Shown one piece after another: positions 16,766-25,590 of a stretch of 64,000 bases of DNA (its first letter is position 1; the number at the start of each line of letters is the position of its first letter). The notes under the pieces are model-generated. The model ran no database searches, was not told the DNA's origin, and was given only the letters and a program-made list of their open reading frames with translations. The translations under genes were made by a program, and so were the position numbers. This stretch comes from GCA-002708145 sp045562755. Its GTDB lineage: Bacteria; Chloroflexota; Dehalococcoidia; Lucifugimonadales; Lucifugimonadaceae. The DNA lies in the NCBI GenBank assembly GCA_045562755.1, contig JBJKVF010000006.1, positions 682,001 to 746,000 of the forward strand, in the 5' to 3' direction.

Positions 16766-18127
16766 TTGTCCAAAAAAATTTCACATATTTCTTCAAAAAA
16801 CCCGAGAATAATTTGGAACGCCGTCTTAGGAATATTAGAATTAGAAATTCCTCGGCCAAATTTTGAAACATGGTTAAAATCTACAAAAGCAATCGATATT
16901 ACTAACAATACTCTTACTGTTTCAACCCCGAGTCCTTTTGCCGCAGAAATGATAAATAAAAGATTGATGGGGTCAATAAAAAAATCATTAAAAAAATTAA
17001 CAGGTGAAAAATTTAATATAGCAATTACCCTAGAGGGATCAACTGTGTACAGTGATGTGCGTTCAACACAGAAAGAAGAGAAACACAATAAAAAAGTAGT
17101 AAGTAAATCCAATCTATTAAATTCTCTTCAAACGTTTGATTCATTTATTGAATGCGATTCAAATATTTTGGCAAGGTCGGCAGCAATAAAGATTTCTGAG
17201 ACCCCGGGTAAATCGTACAATCCGCTGTATATCTATTCAGAGGTTGGATTAGGAAAAACACACCTATTAAATGCTATAGGCAATGAGTTGAAGAGAAAAA
17301 AATATAATATTATTTATCTGAGCAGTGAAAAATTTACAAATGAATATATTTCTGCAATTCGGAATGGAAAAATTGACGAATTTCAAGACTATTTTAGAAA
17401 TTGTGACGCATTACTAATAGACGACATTCAATTTATAGGAACAAAACCTCAAACCCAAGAAGGCTTTTTTCATATATTTAACCATTTACATATGAATAAA
17501 AAACAAATTGTTGTGACCGGAGATGAGCCAGCAAATAAAATTTCACTAAAAAGTAGAATACAATCAAGGCTTGCAGGCGGTATAGAAGTTGATATACAAG
17601 AGCCAAAATATGAATCTAAGTTTGCTATACTAAGCTACAAAGCACCAACCCTTAGCCGTGAAGTTATAGAATATTTGGCGCAATATCCACATAAAAATAT
17701 AAGAGAACTTGAGGGTGCTATAAATAGAATAACAGCTTTTGCCCAATTGACATCAAGAACAGTTGATATAAATTTAATTGAAGAATCTTTGAGTGGCTTA
17801 AAGCAAAATAAAAGAAATTTCTCAATAACAAAAAATAACATACTATCAACTATTAGCAAATATAAAGATATTCCTGTTGATAAAATTTTGAGTAGCAAAA
17901 AAGATAGATCAACTGTAAACGCTAGACAATTAGTAATATTTTTTCTGAAAAATGAACTGGATATGAGTTTTGTTGAAATCGCATCTTTTCTTGGCGGAAA
18001 GAATCACTCAACTGTGATTTACGCCCTTGATAGAATTGAAAATATTATACAAAAAGATAAAGATTTTGCTAAAGAAACAATTCACATTAAAGATTTAATT
18101 TACAAAAGAAGCGCTATAAAAATATAA
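16766..18127 (+). CDS. dnaA: chromosomal replication initiator DnaA
   Basis: DnaA binds DnaA boxes and melts the origin. From the chosen start it is 453 residues. Domain I (Trp-Asn-Ala-Val-Leu...Phe-Glu-Thr-Trp-Leu) is followed by a short linker, then the AAA+ domain with Walker A SEVGLGKTHL (158-167) and Walker B LLIDDIQF (about 216-223). Domain IV carries Asp-Arg-Ser-Thr-Val and the DnaA signature Gly-Gly-Lys-Asn-His-Ser-Thr-Val. The TTG at 16766 follows AAAGGGG; an upstream in-frame start at 16721 lacks a ribosome site. dnaN is not next to it; obg follows. Confidence 0.95.
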   Translation: MSKKISHISSKNPRIIWNAVLGILELEIPRPNFETWLKSTKAIDITNNTLTVSTPSPFAAEMINKRLMGSIKKSLKKLTGEKFNIAITLEGSTVYSDVRSTQKEEKHNKKVVSKSNLLNSLQTFDSFIECDSNILARSAAIKISETPGKSYNPLYIYSEVGLGKTHLLNAIGNELKRKKYNIIYLSSEKFTNEYISAIRNGKIDEFQDYFRNCDALLIDDIQFIGTKPQTQEGFFHIFNHLHMNKKQIVVTGDEPANKISLKSRIQSRLAGGIEVDIQEPKYESKFAILSYKAPTLSREVIEYLAQYPHKNIRELEGAINRITAFAQLTSRTVDINLIEESLSGLKQNKRNFSITKNNILSTISKYKDIPVDKILSSKKDRSTVNARQLVIFFLKNELDMSFVEIASFLGGKNHSTVIYALDRIENIIQKDKDFAKETIHIKDLIYKRSAIKI

Positions 18128-18266
18128 TTATTATTTATATCTTCAAGAAAAGTTCTCTTTATTCACATTTAATTCAGAACTTAACTCACTATAATTTATC
18201 TTTAGATTTTATTTTATTCACGTTATTATTAATATTAAATATAAAAAATAATATATATATAAATAA
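18128..18266 (+). other. candidate replication origin (oriC) between dnaA and obg
   Basis: The 139-base gap contains TTATTCACA at 18159-18167, a perfect match to the DnaA-box consensus TTATNCACA, and TTATTCACG at 18214-18222, one mismatch, in the same orientation 55 bases on. Directly after the second box comes TTATTATTA and then continuous A/T to 18266 (44 bases with no G or C), as expected for an unwinding element. Position beside dnaA agrees with many bacterial origins. Only two boxes is few, and GC skew was not computed. Confidence 0.55.
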
Positions 18267-19541
18267 ATGTTAGATTTAAAAAAGATAGAACTTAGAGCTG
18301 GAAATGGTGGAAATGGTTCAGTTTCATTCATCAGAGAGGCTCTTCTTCCAAAAGGTGGTCCAGGTGGAGGTAATGGTGGTCACGGAGGGAATATAATATT
18401 CACCACTGATAGTTCTATTATTTCATTAGATAAATTTTTAAAAAGACACCACTTAATTGCAGAAAATGGAAAAAATGGATTATCACATAAAAAAAATGGT
18501 TCTAAAGGGAAAGATTTAATTGTAAAAATACCAGTAGGAACAGAAATATGGAATATTTCGGATGAAAAAAACAAAAAACTAGTTGCAGACTTAAGAGAAA
18601 ATAATGAAAGTATAATTGTAGCAAAAGGTGGAAATGGAGGTTTTGGGAATGCTCATTTTGTAAACTCTATTAATCAAGAACCATTACTAGCTGAATCAGG
18701 CCAACAAGGTCAAAAAATAACATTACTTCTTAATCTTAAGTTTATTGCTGATATTGGAATAATTGGCTTACCAAACGCAGGAAAGTCTAGTTTGTTATCA
18801 GTTCTTACACAAGCAAAACCTAAAATCGCAAACTACCCATTTACAACAATAGATCCAAACTTAGGTGTAATTAGTGATTATAAAAATCAAAAAATCATTG
18901 TTGATATTCCCGGAATTATTGAGGGGGCTAGCAGTGGTTATGGACTTGGCCATAAATTTTTAAAACATATTCAAAGAACCAAGTTTCTCCTTCACCTGGT
19001 AGATGGCTCCGAAGATAATCTAATAGATAAAATTATTCAAATTAATAATGAGTTAAAAACTTTTGATAAGGAATTAATAAAAAAACCTCAAATTTTATGT
19101 ATTAATAAGTGTGATTTGGAGCAAGTTAACACTTCAATAAACGAGATTGAAAAACTATTATCTAAGCATAAACTACCTCATAATAAATTATTTTTTATTT
19201 CAACAAAAAATAATTTTGGAATAGATAAAGTAAAAAAAGAAATACTAAGTCTTAAATCTTTTGAAGTTGCAACTTCAAATAATGAGACAGAAATAATTAA
19301 ACCCAGGATAACAAAAAAAAATATTGATAAAGTAGTTTCACACGAATCAGATAATTTATTTAGAATAATTGATGAAGAGATTATACGTTTGGTTAGGGGC
19401 AGTAATATGGAAAATTGGGATGCCAGGGTCCAGTTATTCAACATTTTAACCAAGCGAAAAATTACTAACATGCTAATAAACCTTGGCATAAAAAATGGTG
19501 ATACACTGATTATTGATGAGTTGGAGTTTGAATGGGAGTAA
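18267..19541 (+). CDS. obg: GTPase Obg/CgtA
   Basis: Obg is a ribosome-associated GTPase involved in 50S assembly and stress control. Residues 1-158 form the glycine-rich Obg fold (Gly-Asn-Gly-Gly-Asn-Gly and Gly-Gly-Pro-Gly-Gly-Gly-Asn-Gly-Gly). The G domain has GLPNAGKSS (167-175), DIPGIIEGA and NKCD. A C-terminal OCT domain (about 345-424) is present. The start lies in a pure A/T leader with no visible Shine-Dalgarno. The 3' end overlaps nadD by 10 bases. Confidence 0.94.
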   Translation: MLDLKKIELRAGNGGNGSVSFIREALLPKGGPGGGNGGHGGNIIFTTDSSIISLDKFLKRHHLIAENGKNGLSHKKNGSKGKDLIVKIPVGTEIWNISDEKNKKLVADLRENNESIIVAKGGNGGFGNAHFVNSINQEPLLAESGQQGQKITLLLNLKFIADIGIIGLPNAGKSSLLSVLTQAKPKIANYPFTTIDPNLGVISDYKNQKIIVDIPGIIEGASSGYGLGHKFLKHIQRTKFLLHLVDGSEDNLIDKIIQINNELKTFDKELIKKPQILCINKCDLEQVNTSINEIEKLLSKHKLPHNKLFFISTKNNFGIDKVKKEILSLKSFEVATSNNETEIIKPRITKKNIDKVVSHESDNLFRIIDEEIIRLVRGSNMENWDARVQLFNILTKRKITNMLINLGIKNGDTLIIDELEFEWE

Positions 19542-20206
19542 AAAATATTGCTATATTTGGCGGCACTTTCGATCCAATACATAAGGGTCATTTTTATGCA
19601 GCTGAAATAGCAATAAAGAAATTATCTTTAGATAAATTAATTTTTGTTGTTGCAAAGGATCAATGGCGTAAAAAAAATATAATACAGGCAACTCCTATAC
19701 AGAGACTAGATATGGTAAATCTAGCAATTGATGAAGAGAAAATAAATACAAGCTTATTAAATTCTAAAAATAAATTTGTTATTGAGTCTTCAAACATAGA
19801 TTTAAAACGTCAAGGAAAAACTTATACAATTGACACCATTAATGAAATAAAATTATTACATGGCAACAATCATTGTTATTTTCTCCTAATTGGTATAGAT
19901 GTAGCGGAAGATATACATAATTGGAAAAATTTTAATGACATAGATAAGGCAGTTAATATTGTTGTTGTGAACAGAAAAATGGAAAAAGATATTCTTCCAA
20001 ATTTAAAAGAAAAATATAATTTTCTAACGGAAAATTTATTAGATGATATATCAGATGAAACATCTACAAAACAACGTTTAGGTTGGTCAAATAGCGGTCT
20101 AATAATGAATCAAAATGGCACATTACAAGAGTTAAGTAATTATGATTCTGTAATACAATATATTTCAAAAAATAAATTATATGGATATGAAAAAAAATAT
20201 AAATAA
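19532..20206 (+). CDS. nadD: nicotinate-nucleotide adenylyltransferase
   Basis: Adenylylates nicotinate mononucleotide in NAD synthesis. The nucleotidyltransferase motif GGTFDPIHKGH lies at residues 10-20, with the two conserved His residues. A Leu-Leu-Ile-Gly-Ile-Asp segment and a C-terminal Asp-Glu-Thr-Ser-Thr-Lys-Gln-Arg, the counterpart of the family's ISSTxxR, are visible. Length 224 is normal. It overlaps both obg and pyrE, suggesting one operon. Confidence 0.92.
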   Translation: MGVKNIAIFGGTFDPIHKGHFYAAEIAIKKLSLDKLIFVVAKDQWRKKNIIQATPIQRLDMVNLAIDEEKINTSLLNSKNKFVIESSNIDLKRQGKTYTIDTINEIKLLHGNNHCYFLLIGIDVAEDIHNWKNFNDIDKAVNIVVVNRKMEKDILPNLKEKYNFLTENLLDDISDETSTKQRLGWSNSGLIMNQNGTLQELSNYDSVIQYISKNKLYGYEKKYK

Positions 20207-20759
20207 TTATGCTCAAAGATTATACGACAGGGCAATTGAACTTGACTGTCTTAAGTTTGGAGATTTTACACTTTCATCTGGTGCAAAAAGTTCTTATTAC
20301 TTTGATGGAAGGCTATTATCATTAGATAGTATAGGCTCAGAATTAATATCTGAATCTTTTCTTAAAATATTAGAAGATTATGATGTTGCTGCTTTTGGTG
20401 GCCCCACGGTTGCAGCTGTACCAATAGTTGGATCTATGGTTTTGCAGTGTAAAATAAAAAATAAAAACTTAAAAGCTTTTTTTGTTAGGCCTGAACAAAA
20501 GTCACATGGAGCAGGTAAACAGATTGAAGGAAATATTTCTAAAGGAATGAATATTGCTACATTTGATGATACTGTTTCAACAGGGAAAAGTTTATTTAAT
20601 ACAATTGATACCATGGAAAACTATGGTTGCAAAACTTTAGTTTGTATGACGATTTTAGATAGAAATATGGGAGCAAAAGAAGAATTAAAAAGAAGAAAAA
20701 TTCCTTTTATTAGTCTATGGAAATCTAATGATAAAGGTGAAATACAGATTTCTAACTAA
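20181..20759 (+). CDS. pyrE: orotate phosphoribosyltransferase
   Basis: Converts orotate and PRPP to OMP in pyrimidine synthesis. The N-terminal Phe-Thr-Leu-Ser-Ser-Gly-Ala-Lys-Ser-Ser-Tyr-Tyr-Phe-Asp motif is diagnostic, and the PRPP loop reads Ala-Thr-Phe-Asp-Asp-Thr-Val-Ser-Thr-Gly-Lys-Ser. Length 192. The ATG at 20181 overlaps nadD by 26 bases; a second ATG at 20187 is possible. The stop codon sits in a CTAA shared with the convergent gyrB stop. Confidence 0.9.
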   Translation: MDMKKNINNYAQRLYDRAIELDCLKFGDFTLSSGAKSSYYFDGRLLSLDSIGSELISESFLKILEDYDVAAFGGPTVAAVPIVGSMVLQCKIKNKNLKAFFVRPEQKSHGAGKQIEGNISKGMNIATFDDTVSTGKSLFNTIDTMENYGCKTLVCMTILDRNMGAKEELKRRKIPFISLWKSNDKGEIQISN

Positions 20760-23251
20760 ACATCTATATCGGCTTCTAAGGCATTAGCTCTTATAAAATC
20801 TCTTCTCGGTCCTACATCGTCTCCCATCAATGTCCGGAATATTTCATCAGCAGCCATTGCATCTTCTGCAGTAACCCTAAGCATTTTCCTAGATTCAGGA
20901 TTCATTGTTGTGTCCCATAATTGCTCTGGATTCATCTCACCCAACCCTTTATATCTTTGAACATTTACACCAGATTTATCAGAATTGTTATCGAGTGTTT
21001 GTGGAATCAATGACCAATCAATCTTTTCTCCAATTAATTCACCCTTTTTTGTTATTGAAATACTATTTGAATTAATTATATTTTCGATTAATGGATAAAT
21101 TAATTTCAACCTTTGAATAGCCGGATTATAGTAAATATCCTTGGTTAACTCATAGTTATCAATCATATATGTTTTTTCGATAATCTTAAATTCTTCCTCT
21201 TTAACACTATCCTCAATATCCTCAACTCTTTCATTATCATCCTGGGAACTATCAAATAGACTTCCTTGAGTTATATTTTCACTTTCAATTGTTGTGTTTT
21301 CATCTGTGTATTTTTTTTCTGGTGTAAAATCTAACTGTTTATAATCAGAATTTTTCACTAACTGATTGATAACATCTTCAGGTATTTCTAGCAGCCTTGC
21401 AACATCCAAAGAATCGATATAATCACGAATAGGTGTTAAGATATTTCCAATTTTAGTTCCTTTAATTTTTTCATTATTATCTATGGTAATTTCAATATTT
21501 CCATATAATCTATCCGCGCTCCACTCGTCTAGTTCTTTTTCTGAGTATAACCATTGTGATGATCTTCCTTTAGAAGCTTTATATAACGGAGGCTGAGCAA
21601 TATATAGATGCCCACTTCCTATAATCTGAGGCATATTTCTAAAAAAGAAAGTTAATAGCAATGTCCTTATATGTGCACCATCAACATCAGCATCAGTCAT
21701 TATTATTATTTGGTGATATCGAAGCTTTTGTTCATCGTAGTCTTCCCCAAGTCCTGCACCTAAAGCTGTAATTAATGCGGCAATTTCTTCGTGTGCTAGC
21801 ATTTTTTCTGGTCTAGCTTTTTCGACATTTAGTATTTTTCCTCTTAATGGTAGAATTGCCTGAAATTGTCTATCTCTTCCTTGTTTTGCTGATCCCCCTG
21901 CAGAGTCTCCCTCCACTATGTATATTTCGCTTGATTCAGGGTTTTTTTCAGAACAATCGGCAAGTTTTCCAGGAAGCGATCCTCCATCCATAGCATTTTT
22001 TCTTATTACAAGATCACGAGCTTTTTTTGCAGCCTCTCTTGCTCTAGCAGCAGTTGTTGATTTATTTATTATTGCCCGTGCGTCTTCAGGGTTATCTTCA
22101 AGAAATTCGGATAAATTTTTTCCTACGATTTGTTCAACTATGCCTTTTACTTCAGGATTACCAAGCCTACCTTTCGTTTGCCCTTCAAACTGAGGATCTT
22201 TCACCTTAACGCTTACTATCGCCATAAGACCCTCACGAACATCTTCTCCAGATAAATTCTTAATTTCTTCTTTTCCAGTTCCTAAAAGATTGTTTTTTCT
22301 CGAGTAATCGTTAATAACTCTAGTTAGCGCTGACCTGAAACCTGTTACATGCGAACCCCCATCTCCAGTTCTAATAACATTTGCAAAAGAGAGGCAGTTT
22401 TCAACGAATGAATCATTATATTGTAGAGCAACTTCTGCAACAACGTCATCAATAGTTTCTTGGGCATACATAACGTTTGAGTGAACAGAACCTCTGGATC
22501 TATTAAGAGACCTTACAAAACTTTGGACACCACCATCAAACATGTAAGTTACATCGTTGAATGGCCACAAATTGTCATGCCATTCTGATTTTAGGTGAAT
22601 TGTTAGTCCTTGATTTAGATATGCCATTTCTTTAAATCTAGAAGATATTATCTCCCAGTCATAGCTGATTTCAGGAAAAATTTCACTATCAGGCATCCAT
22701 GAAACATTTGTTCCTGTTCCGCTCATATCTTCATTAGATTGTTTTCTTGTTTCTAGTTCACCTGTAGTTTTGCCTCTCTCATAATTTTGAATATGGACTT
22801 TATTATTTCTCCGTACTTCGACTTTTGTCCAAACAGATAGAGCATTTACTACTGATGCTCCTACTCCATGAAGGCCTCCAGAAACCTGATAACCTTTACC
22901 TCCAAACTTTCCTCCAGCATGCAAGGTAGTCATTACTGTCTCAAGTGCAGATAAGCCTGTTTTTTTATGTTTGTCGACAGGAATTCCACGACCGTCATCT
23001 GTTACTGTCACAGAGCCATCTTTATGGATTGTTATATCTATTCTTGTAGCAAATCCCGCCATAGCTTCATCAACACTGTTATCAACAATTTCTCTAATTA
23101 AATGAAATACTCCCTCGGTACCAGTGGTTCCAATATACATTCCAGGTCTTTTTCTTACTGCTTCTAAGCCTTCAAGTACATCGATTGCTTCTGCGTCATA
23201 ATTTTTTGATCCTGCAGTTACTTTTTTGCTTTCATCTTTTGAAGTAGTCAT
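20756..23251 (-). CDS. gyrB: DNA gyrase subunit B
   Basis: The ATPase and Toprim subunit of gyrase. At 831 residues it shows the GHKL ATPase motifs (Glu-Ile-Val-Asp-Asn-Ser-Val-Asp-Glu; Asp-Asp-Gly-Arg-Gly-Ile-Pro; Gly-Leu-His-Gly-Val-Gly), the Toprim Glu-Gly-Asp-Ser-Ala-Gly-Gly near 450 and Asp-Ala-Asp-Val-Asp-Gly near 523, and the C-terminal Gln-Arg-Tyr-Lys-Gly-Leu-Gly-Glu-Met. An acidic insert around residues 660-690 is longer than in E. coli in that region. No gyrA is in the window. Confidence 0.95.
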   Translation of the reverse strand: MTTSKDESKKVTAGSKNYDAEAIDVLEGLEAVRKRPGMYIGTTGTEGVFHLIREIVDNSVDEAMAGFATRIDITIHKDGSVTVTDDGRGIPVDKHKKTGLSALETVMTTLHAGGKFGGKGYQVSGGLHGVGASVVNALSVWTKVEVRRNNKVHIQNYERGKTTGELETRKQSNEDMSGTGTNVSWMPDSEIFPEISYDWEIISSRFKEMAYLNQGLTIHLKSEWHDNLWPFNDVTYMFDGGVQSFVRSLNRSRGSVHSNVMYAQETIDDVVAEVALQYNDSFVENCLSFANVIRTGDGGSHVTGFRSALTRVINDYSRKNNLLGTGKEEIKNLSGEDVREGLMAIVSVKVKDPQFEGQTKGRLGNPEVKGIVEQIVGKNLSEFLEDNPEDARAIINKSTTAARAREAAKKARDLVIRKNAMDGGSLPGKLADCSEKNPESSEIYIVEGDSAGGSAKQGRDRQFQAILPLRGKILNVEKARPEKMLAHEEIAALITALGAGLGEDYDEQKLRYHQIIIMTDADVDGAHIRTLLLTFFFRNMPQIIGSGHLYIAQPPLYKASKGRSSQWLYSEKELDEWSADRLYGNIEITIDNNEKIKGTKIGNILTPIRDYIDSLDVARLLEIPEDVINQLVKNSDYKQLDFTPEKKYTDENTTIESENITQGSLFDSSQDDNERVEDIEDSVKEEEFKIIEKTYMIDNYELTKDIYYNPAIQRLKLIYPLIENIINSNSISITKKGELIGEKIDWSLIPQTLDNNSDKSGVNVQRYKGLGEMNPEQLWDTTMNPESRKMLRVTAEDAMAADEIFRTLMGDDVGPRRDFIRANALEADIDV

Positions 23252-23602
23252 TTTTTTCCTTGTGGTTTAAATTTTTTCATCTAACTGTAACTTATACTTT
23301 ATCATCTACTAACCATTTAAATTCATTGAGTTTTTAACCAAAAAATAAAATATAAGAATTCAAATGGAAATATTTAACTATATCTAAATGAAAAATAATT
23401 TGGAAAATTCAAAATTTATACTGAAATTATAGTTTATTTCTCATAAAACATTACAAAGATTTATTTAATTGAGATTCAAAGGGGTTAACAATTATTGGAA
23501 CAAAAGATATAATCTCAACATATATGAATTACAATGTTTCCCAAAACAAAAAATTTCCCAGTTCAATATATATAAAATTATATTTTTAATAAGAGGTGCA
23601 AA
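23252..23602. other. divergent intergenic region, gyrB / 2-oxoacid dehydrogenase operon
   Basis: About 350 bases of A+T-rich DNA between the divergent gyrB and E1-alpha starts. I see no ORF, tRNA or DnaA box. The only clear signal is the sigma70-like promoter at 23485-23513 facing the dehydrogenase operon. The gyrB promoter must also lie here, but I could not place it. Confidence 0.55.
23485..23513 (+). promoter_or_regulatory. sigma70-type promoter for the 2-oxoacid dehydrogenase operon
   Basis: TTAACA at 23485-23490 and a perfect TATAAT at 23508-23513 are separated by 17 bases, the optimal spacing. Transcription would begin near 23520, giving a leader of about 80 bases before the TTG start at 23603. 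Confidence 0.6.
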
Positions 23603-24037
23603 TTGGATATAAATAAAGATCTTTTAGTTTTAATGTTAGAAAGAATGTGGCTTATAAGAAACTTTGAATTAAAGGTAATGGAAGTTCATTCTGCTGGAGA
23701 GTTTGCCGCGGCTGCTCATCCATATATAGGTGAAGAAGCTGTAGCAGTAGGTTCGTGCTTAGCGTTGAAAGATACTGATTATATCGCAGGAAATCACAGA
23801 TCCCATGGACATCCAATTGCAAAAGGTGGAGATATAAATCGCGCAATGGCAGAATTATACGGCAAAGTAGATGGCTACTGTAAAGGAAAGGGCGGCTCAA
23901 TGCATTTAGCAGATTTTTCAATTGGAATTCTTGGAGAATCAGGAATTGTAGGTTCATCAGTTCCAGTAGCTACTGGTGCAGCCTTAGCATCTAAAATAGA
24001 TGGAGATGATTTTGTTTCAATGGTTTTTTTTTGGTGA
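23603..24037 (+). CDS. acoA: 2-oxoacid (acetoin/pyruvate) dehydrogenase E1 alpha, N-terminal part before a frameshift
   Basis: Residues 1-140 match the ThDP-dependent E1 alpha subunit: a Glu-Glu-Ala-Val-Ala-Val-Gly block, His-Arg-Ser-His-Gly-His-Pro, Lys-Gly-Lys-Gly-Gly-Ser-Met-His and Gly-Ile-Val-Gly. The frame breaks at a run of nine T (24024-24032) and stops at TGA 24035-24037. Removing one T would continue directly into the ThDP motif Gly-Asp-Gly-Ala-Ser-Asn in the next frame. The start is TTG with AGAGGTG upstream. The break may be a sequencing error, a real mutation, or rescued by slippage. With it repaired the protein would be about 329 residues, normal for the family. Confidence 0.8.
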   Translation: MDINKDLLVLMLERMWLIRNFELKVMEVHSAGEFAAAAHPYIGEEAVAVGSCLALKDTDYIAGNHRSHGHPIAKGGDINRAMAELYGKVDGYCKGKGGSMHLADFSIGILGESGIVGSSVPVATGAALASKIDGDDFVSMVFFW

Positions 24038-24593
24038 TGGAGCATCAAACCAGGGTGCTTGTCATGAGTCTATGAATTTAGCCTCTGTTTGGAATCTGCC
24101 TGTAATATTTTTATGTGAAAATAATCAGTTTGCCGTTACTACATCTTTTAAAGACACTGTTGCTGTAGACCATGTTTCTGATAGAGCGTCTGCGTATAAT
24201 ATGCCAGGCGTTCTTGTTGATGGTCAAGATTGTATTGCAATGTATGAAGCAACTGTACAAGCGGTCGAAAGAGCTCGAAAAGGAGAAGGGCCTACATTAA
24301 TTGAGGGCCTTACTTATAGATATGAAGAACATTCACTTGGTTTAGGTAGGGTGCGCAGAGGTGAATACAGATCAGAGCAAGATATTGAAGAATGGAAAAA
24401 ACGAGATCCGATTTATATTCATCAAGACAGATTAGTCTCTCAAGGAATTTTATCTGCAAATGATTGTAAAAAGATAGAAGAAGACACAATGAAGAGATGC
24501 GAAGAAGCTGTAGAATTTGCCAGAAATAGTGAATTCCCTAAACCAGAAGAAGCTTTTGAAGATATGTGGGCTAACCCAATCCCTCTACCATAA
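24000..24593 (+). CDS. acoA: 2-oxoacid (acetoin/pyruvate) dehydrogenase E1 alpha, C-terminal part after the frameshift
   Basis: The second part of E1 alpha. Homology begins at about 24033 with Gly-Asp-Gly-Ala-Ser-Asn-Gln-Gly and continues to Cys-Glu-Asn-Asn, together the ThDP/Mg2+ binding motif, then Tyr-Arg-Tyr-Glu-Glu-His-Ser and a normal C-terminus. The ATG at 24000 is only the first in-frame start codon; codons before 24033 are out-of-frame translation of the N-terminal part. This piece alone would not be functional. E1 beta follows after 15 bases. Confidence 0.8.
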   Translation: MEMILFQWFFFGDGASNQGACHESMNLASVWNLPVIFLCENNQFAVTTSFKDTVAVDHVSDRASAYNMPGVLVDGQDCIAMYEATVQAVERARKGEGPTLIEGLTYRYEEHSLGLGRVRRGEYRSEQDIEEWKKRDPIYIHQDRLVSQGILSANDCKKIEEDTMKRCEEAVEFARNSEFPKPEEAFEDMWANPIPLP

Positions 24594-24608
24594 AAAAAGG
24601 AAAATACT

Positions 24609-25577
24609 ATGACACAAACTGTTTTTATTGAAGCTATAAACCATGCGACAAAAGAAGAAATGAGGAACGACTCTAATGTATTTATCATGGGTGAAGACAT
24701 CACATTGTCGGTATATGGCGCAACTCAAGATTTATTATCAGAATTTGGAGACAAAAGAGTTCTAGATACACCTTTATCAGAGAATGGTTTTGTTGGTGCT
24801 GCCGTGGGTGCTTCACTAGTTGGTAAAAGACCAATAGTTGAGACCGTATCAAGTTTTATGTGGGTTGCAATGGATCAATTTATTAGCCAGGCGGCAAAAA
24901 TGAGGTATATGTTTGGTGGCCAGGCAAAATTACCTGTAACTTTCAGAGTATCAATGTTGTATGGATCAGGAGCAGCAGCTCATCATTCTGACAGAAACTA
25001 TCCTATGTTTATGAATATGCCAGGGATAAAAATTATTGTACCGTCCACTCCTGCGGATGCCAAAGGGCTGCTAAAGACTGCAATACGAGATGATGATCCT
25101 TGTATAGTATTTGAAGATGGAAATCTATATGGAACAAGAGGAGAGATTCCCGACGATGAACATTTAGTTCCTTTTGGTGTAGCAAATATCTTAAAATCTG
25201 GATCAGATGTGACAATTGTTGCGATAGCTGGAGGAGTTACTCATGCTCTGGCTGCAGCAAAAGAATTAGAATCTCAAGGTGTTTCTGCTGAAGTCATTGA
25301 TCCTAGAACACTTGTGCCACTTGATAAAAAAACAATTCTAGAATCAGTGGAAAAAACAGGAAGGCTAGTAGTAGTTGATCCTGCGCATAAAGTATGCTCT
25401 GCGGCTTCAGAAATTTCTTCAATTGTTGCCCAGGAAGGCTTTTGGTCCCTTCAAGCACCAATACAAAAAGTCGCAGCCGAACAGGTACATATTCCCTATA
25501 GCCAAGCTCTTGAAAAATTAATTTATCCTAATAAAGATAAAATTATAACAGCAGTGAATAATACTCTAGAAAGTTAA
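24609..25577 (+). CDS. acoB: 2-oxoacid (acetoin/pyruvate) dehydrogenase E1 beta
   Basis: The 322-residue beta subunit pairs with E1 alpha to decarboxylate or cleave the substrate with ThDP. Visible are Met-Gly-Glu-Asp-Ile (about 27-31), Asp-Thr-Pro-Leu-Ser-Glu-Asn-Gly-Phe-Val-Gly-Ala and Val-Pro-Ser-Thr-Pro-Ala-Asp-Ala-Lys-Gly, all conserved in E1 beta, with Val-Ile-Asp-Pro-Arg-Thr-Leu in the C-terminal transketolase domain. AAAGGAAA precedes the ATG. Gene order E1a-E1b-E2-AcoX resembles acetoin dehydrogenase loci, but a pyruvate dehydrogenase is equally possible on sequence alone. Confidence 0.9.
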   Translation: MTQTVFIEAINHATKEEMRNDSNVFIMGEDITLSVYGATQDLLSEFGDKRVLDTPLSENGFVGAAVGASLVGKRPIVETVSSFMWVAMDQFISQAAKMRYMFGGQAKLPVTFRVSMLYGSGAAAHHSDRNYPMFMNMPGIKIIVPSTPADAKGLLKTAIRDDDPCIVFEDGNLYGTRGEIPDDEHLVPFGVANILKSGSDVTIVAIAGGVTHALAAAKELESQGVSAEVIDPRTLVPLDKKTILESVEKTGRLVVVDPAHKVCSAASEISSIVAQEGFWSLQAPIQKVAAEQVHIPYSQALEKLIYPNKDKIITAVNNTLES

Positions 25578-25590
25578 GAGGACAAGAATT

